NCBI GenBank assembly: GCA_964625905.1
Contig: CAZVBS010000012.1
Coordinates: forward strand, 1-20,367
Length of the DNA: 20,367 nt
Source of the DNA: JABMNX01 sp964625905
GTDB lineage: Bacteria; Patescibacteriota; Minisyncoccia; Phycocordibacterales; JABMNX01
Direction of reading: 5' to 3'
Part shown: positions 17,735 to 20,367 of the stretch, piece after piece
How the letters are laid out: each line of letters opens with the position of its first letter
How positions within the stretch are numbered: position 1 is the first letter of the stretch
The notes under the pieces: model-generated
What the model was told of the DNA's origin: nothing
The model's input: only the letters and a program-made list of their open reading frames with translations
Databases searched by the model: none
Made by a program: the position numbers and the translations under genes

Positions 17735-20227
17735 ATGATAAAAAAACACAAGAATACATTCTTATATAAAGCTATATTATTTTTTACAGCCATAGGGATG
17801 TCTCTTTTTGGTATTATTATTCTCTGGACAGCAACACTTGAAATACCTGATTTAGAATCATTTGGAAGTCGTAAAATAAAGCAATCTACTAAAATTTATG
17901 ATAATACAGGTGAAATACTACTATTTGATTTACATGAAAATGTTCAACGCACAATAGTTCCATTTAGTGAAATATCTAGAAACATTAAAAACACGACAAT
18001 AGCTATTGAAGACGCAGACTTTTACAATCATTTTGGTATACGTCCAATAGCAACCTTTAGAGCTGTATTTATACAACCATTACGAGGTAAAGGTGTACAA
18101 GGTGGATCAACTATAACCCAACAGGTAATTAAAAATGTTTTACTTACAAATGAAAGAAAGATATCAAGAAAATTAAAAGAGTGGGTACTTTCCGTAAAAC
18201 TTGAAAATAAATTAACTAAAGAAGAAATACTTACACTTTACTTAAATGAATCCCCTTACGGAGGAAGTATCTATGGTATAGAAGAAGCTAGTCAGTCATT
18301 TTTTGGTAAATCTTCTGTTAATTTAACTTTGGCTGAATCAGCTTATTTAGCAGCACTTCCACAAGCACCAACATACTACTCACCATACGGAAACAATAGA
18401 GACAGACTTGAAGATAGAAAAAATTTAGTATTATTAAAAACGTTTGAAAATAATTTTATATCAGAAGAAGAATATAAAACTGCTAAAGAAGAAGTTGTTG
18501 AATTTAAACCACAGCAAGATATTGGTATCAAAGCTCCTCATTTTGTATTTTTTATAAGAGAATATTTGGAAAATAAATATGGTAAAAGAGCTATTGAAGA
18601 ACGAGGACTAAGAGTGATAACGACTATAAATTACCCTCTACAAAAAAAGGCAGAAGAAATTGTTAACAGATACGCTTTAGAGAATGAAGAAAAGTTTAAT
18701 GCAGAAAATGCATCTCTTGTTGCAATTGATCCAAAAACAGGACAAATATTAGTAATGGTTGGTTCACGTAATTATTTTGATGAAGATATTGAAGGTAATT
18801 TCAATGTAGCTATTGCTAAACGACAACCTGGATCTGCGTTTAAACCATTTATATATGCAACTGTATTTAATAAAGGATATACACCAGAAACAGTTGTTTT
18901 TGACCTTAAAACACAGTTTTCAACCACATGTGAACCAGATAACATGACAAGTGAAGATGATTGTTATTCACCAGGAAACTATGATGGTGTATTTAGAGGT
19001 CCTGTAACATTTAGAGATGCTCTGGCACAGTCTATAAACATACCAGCTGTAAAAGCTTTGTACCTAGCTGGATTAACGTCTTCATTCAACACAGCACGCG
19101 ATATGGGACTAACAACACTAACAGATGTTAATAGATACGGACTTACTTTAGTACTTGGTGGTGGTGAAGTTACATTATTAGATATAACTAGTGCTTATAG
19201 TGTTTTTGCAAACGATGGTATTAAAAATTCTTATACAGGAATATTAAGAATAGAGGATAGTGAAGGAAATATATTAGAAGAATTTACAAAAAGACCAGCT
19301 AGAATTCTTGAACCACAGATTGCACGACAAATCTCTGATATTTTATCAGATAATGAAGCTCGTGCACCAGCATTTGGTTTTCGTTCACCTCTTTATTTTG
19401 AAAACTATGATGTAGCATCGAAGACTGGAACAACAAATGATTTTAGAGATGCTTGGATTATTGGATATTCTCCAAATATAGCAGTTGGTGCATGGGCTGG
19501 AAACAACGACAACTCACCGATGGAGAAAAAAGTTGCTGGTTTTACAATTGCACCGCTTTGGAATGAGTTTATGAATGAAGCATTAAAAGATATGCCAAAT
19601 GAATATTTTAAAAAACCAATACTTGAAGAAACGGAACCAATAAAACCTGTATTAAAAGGTGAGTGGAGAGGTGGTGAACAATATATTATAGATTCTGTCT
19701 CTGGTAATTTAGCAACAGAACTTACACCAATAGAGACAAGAGAAGAAAAAGTTATTATTAATATACACTCTATACTTAATTGGGTTAATAAAAATGATCC
19801 AAGAGGTGAAACACTAAAAAATCCAGAAAATGATTTTCAATTTAATTTATGGGAATATCCTATACAAGAATGGGTTAAAGAAAGAGGTATCGTAGAGGGA
19901 GGAGAAATACCAACAAAAACAGATACTATTCATACACTTAAAAACAAACCAACAGTGCGTTTTACTTTAATAAACCCAAACATTAAATATTCTATAAATT
20001 CATCTATCGTATCAACAATATCTTACACAAATACATTTCCAATAAAGAAGGTTGATTATTTTATCAATGGAGTATTTTTAAGTTCAATAGAAAAACAACC
20101 TTATACGTTAGTATTTTCCCCACATACAATTTTAAACATAGGAGAGAAAAATACAATAAAAGCAATTATATATGATATATATTTTAATAGAAATAGTGTT
20201 GAATCTGAATTAAATATAAAGTTTTAA
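17735..20227 (+). CDS. Class A penicillin-binding protein (PBP1A-like)
   Basis: 830 residues from the ATG at 17735. It is a bifunctional peptidoglycan synthase at the outer face of the membrane. A signal anchor lies at about 9-32. The glycosyltransferase domain has IAIEDADFYNHFGI (catalytic Glu about 92), GGSTITQQVIKN and RKLKEWVLSVKLE. The transpeptidase domain has the SxxK serine in PGSAFKPF (S367, K370), SIN (433-435) and KTGTTNDFRDAW (from 563). Two cysteines within it (about 399 and 410) might pair. The last 90 residues (KKVDYFINGVFLSS, LNIGEKNTIKAIIYD) look like an Ig-like or Big-type beta domain. The frame also opens at a GTG (17717) that overlaps the promoter. It may use precursors made with the Mur ligase at 5635. 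Confidence 0.92.
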   Translation: MIKKHKNTFLYKAILFFTAIGMSLFGIIILWTATLEIPDLESFGSRKIKQSTKIYDNTGEILLFDLHENVQRTIVPFSEISRNIKNTTIAIEDADFYNHFGIRPIATFRAVFIQPLRGKGVQGGSTITQQVIKNVLLTNERKISRKLKEWVLSVKLENKLTKEEILTLYLNESPYGGSIYGIEEASQSFFGKSSVNLTLAESAYLAALPQAPTYYSPYGNNRDRLEDRKNLVLLKTFENNFISEEEYKTAKEEVVEFKPQQDIGIKAPHFVFFIREYLENKYGKRAIEERGLRVITTINYPLQKKAEEIVNRYALENEEKFNAENASLVAIDPKTGQILVMVGSRNYFDEDIEGNFNVAIAKRQPGSAFKPFIYATVFNKGYTPETVVFDLKTQFSTTCEPDNMTSEDDCYSPGNYDGVFRGPVTFRDALAQSINIPAVKALYLAGLTSSFNTARDMGLTTLTDVNRYGLTLVLGGGEVTLLDITSAYSVFANDGIKNSYTGILRIEDSEGNILEEFTKRPARILEPQIARQISDILSDNEARAPAFGFRSPLYFENYDVASKTGTTNDFRDAWIIGYSPNIAVGAWAGNNDNSPMEKKVAGFTIAPLWNEFMNEALKDMPNEYFKKPILEETEPIKPVLKGEWRGGEQYIIDSVSGNLATELTPIETREEKVIINIHSILNWVNKNDPRGETLKNPENDFQFNLWEYPIQEWVKERGIVEGGEIPTKTDTIHTLKNKPTVRFTLINPNIKYSINSSIVSTISYTNTFPIKKVDYFINGVFLSSIEKQPYTLVFSPHTILNIGEKNTIKAIIYDIYFNRNSVESELNIKF

Positions 20228-20367
20228 CGAATATCTTTTACCACTACTTTATCGAGCTGTTTCTCTATTTCTTTTAAAACGTCATTTTTAATAAAAAATA
20301 TCTCATTTTTTATAATTTGATTACTTTTTATATGTATAACATTATTTTGGTAAATGCTCTTCATGCA
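20224..20367 (-). CDS. Probable DUF721/DciA-like protein, 3' end only
   Basis: The minus strand holds an open frame of 47 codons from the window edge to a TAA at 20226-20224, convergent with the PBP gene and overlapping its stop by four bases. The visible part (VIHIKSNQIIKNEIFFIKND, then VLKEIEKQLDKVVVKDIR) matches the end of DUF721 proteins: a strand, then a helix with alternating charged residues, then V-x-D-I-R. DciA-type members help load the replicative helicase. The N-terminus is outside the window, so the family call rests on this fragment alone. Confidence 0.5.
   Translation of the reverse strand, partial: CMKSIYQNNVIHIKSNQIIKNEIFFIKNDVLKEIEKQLDKVVVKDIR

Noticed and set aside
1..20367. 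CRISPR array, transposase, integrase or prophage genes
   Set aside because: No regularly spaced repeats and no recognisable recombinase or phage proteins were found. The repeats seen are inverted or paired, not arrays.
1..20367. Alternative code with TGA as glycine, as in Gracilibacteria
   Set aside because: All conserved genes are full length without in-frame TGA, and glycines use GGN codons.

Overview
The window looks like a piece of a small, AT-rich genome from the Candidate Phyla Radiation (Patescibacteria), most likely the Parcubacteria/Paceibacteria side. This is inferred from the gene repertoire and from family-specific traits. The traits are a Mur ligase without the usual N-terminal domain, a short YebC, a DNA polymerase I with a degraded proofreading region, a PilB/GspE ATPase without its zinc tetracysteine, DoxX and lamin-tail-like proteins, and -10 boxes placed almost directly on start codons. 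The standard genetic code fits. No complete gene in the window ends in TGA.

Layout. Positions 1-3617 carry envelope or secreted proteins on the minus strand: a glycine-rich secreted protein cut by the window edge, a membrane-anchored TolB-like beta-propeller, an unrecognised secreted protein with its own Shine-Dalgarno leader, and apolipoprotein N-acyltransferase (lnt). Positions 3618-4700 hold a long imperfect inverted repeat, tRNA-Arg(GCG) and a RelB/RelE-like toxin-antitoxin pair. A decayed duplicate of the rpsT 3' end and the real rpsT end flank the toxin-antitoxin cassette. Divergent rpsT (minus) and ruvA-murE-like-lamin-tail (plus) follow. Then come a convergent TrmH/SpoU methyltransferase and a divergent DoxX gene that share one palindromic -10 box, and tRNA-Lys(TTT).

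Positions 9100-13401 are mostly minus strand: holA, a 67-residue putative membrane protein, and tsaE-polA with an 8-base overlap. The intergenic gaps here hold several long perfect hairpins. Positions 13511-20227 are plus strand: a PilB/GspE ATPase, a candidate structured RNA of about 143 nt, ruvB-yebC-ruvC, and a class A penicillin-binding protein. The convergent 3' end of a probable DUF721/DciA-like gene closes the window.

Functional picture. Holliday junction processing (RuvA, RuvB, RuvC), replication and repair (HolA, PolA), tRNA modification (TsaE, a SpoU enzyme), peptidoglycan assembly (Mur ligase, PBP1A-like), lipoprotein maturation (Lnt) and a type IV pilus or secretion motor are present. 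The points most worth a second look are the rpsT-end repeats around the toxin-antitoxin cassette, the candidate RNA between pilB and ruvB, the apparently leaderless promoter architecture, and the palindromic two-way promoter between the TrmH and DoxX genes.
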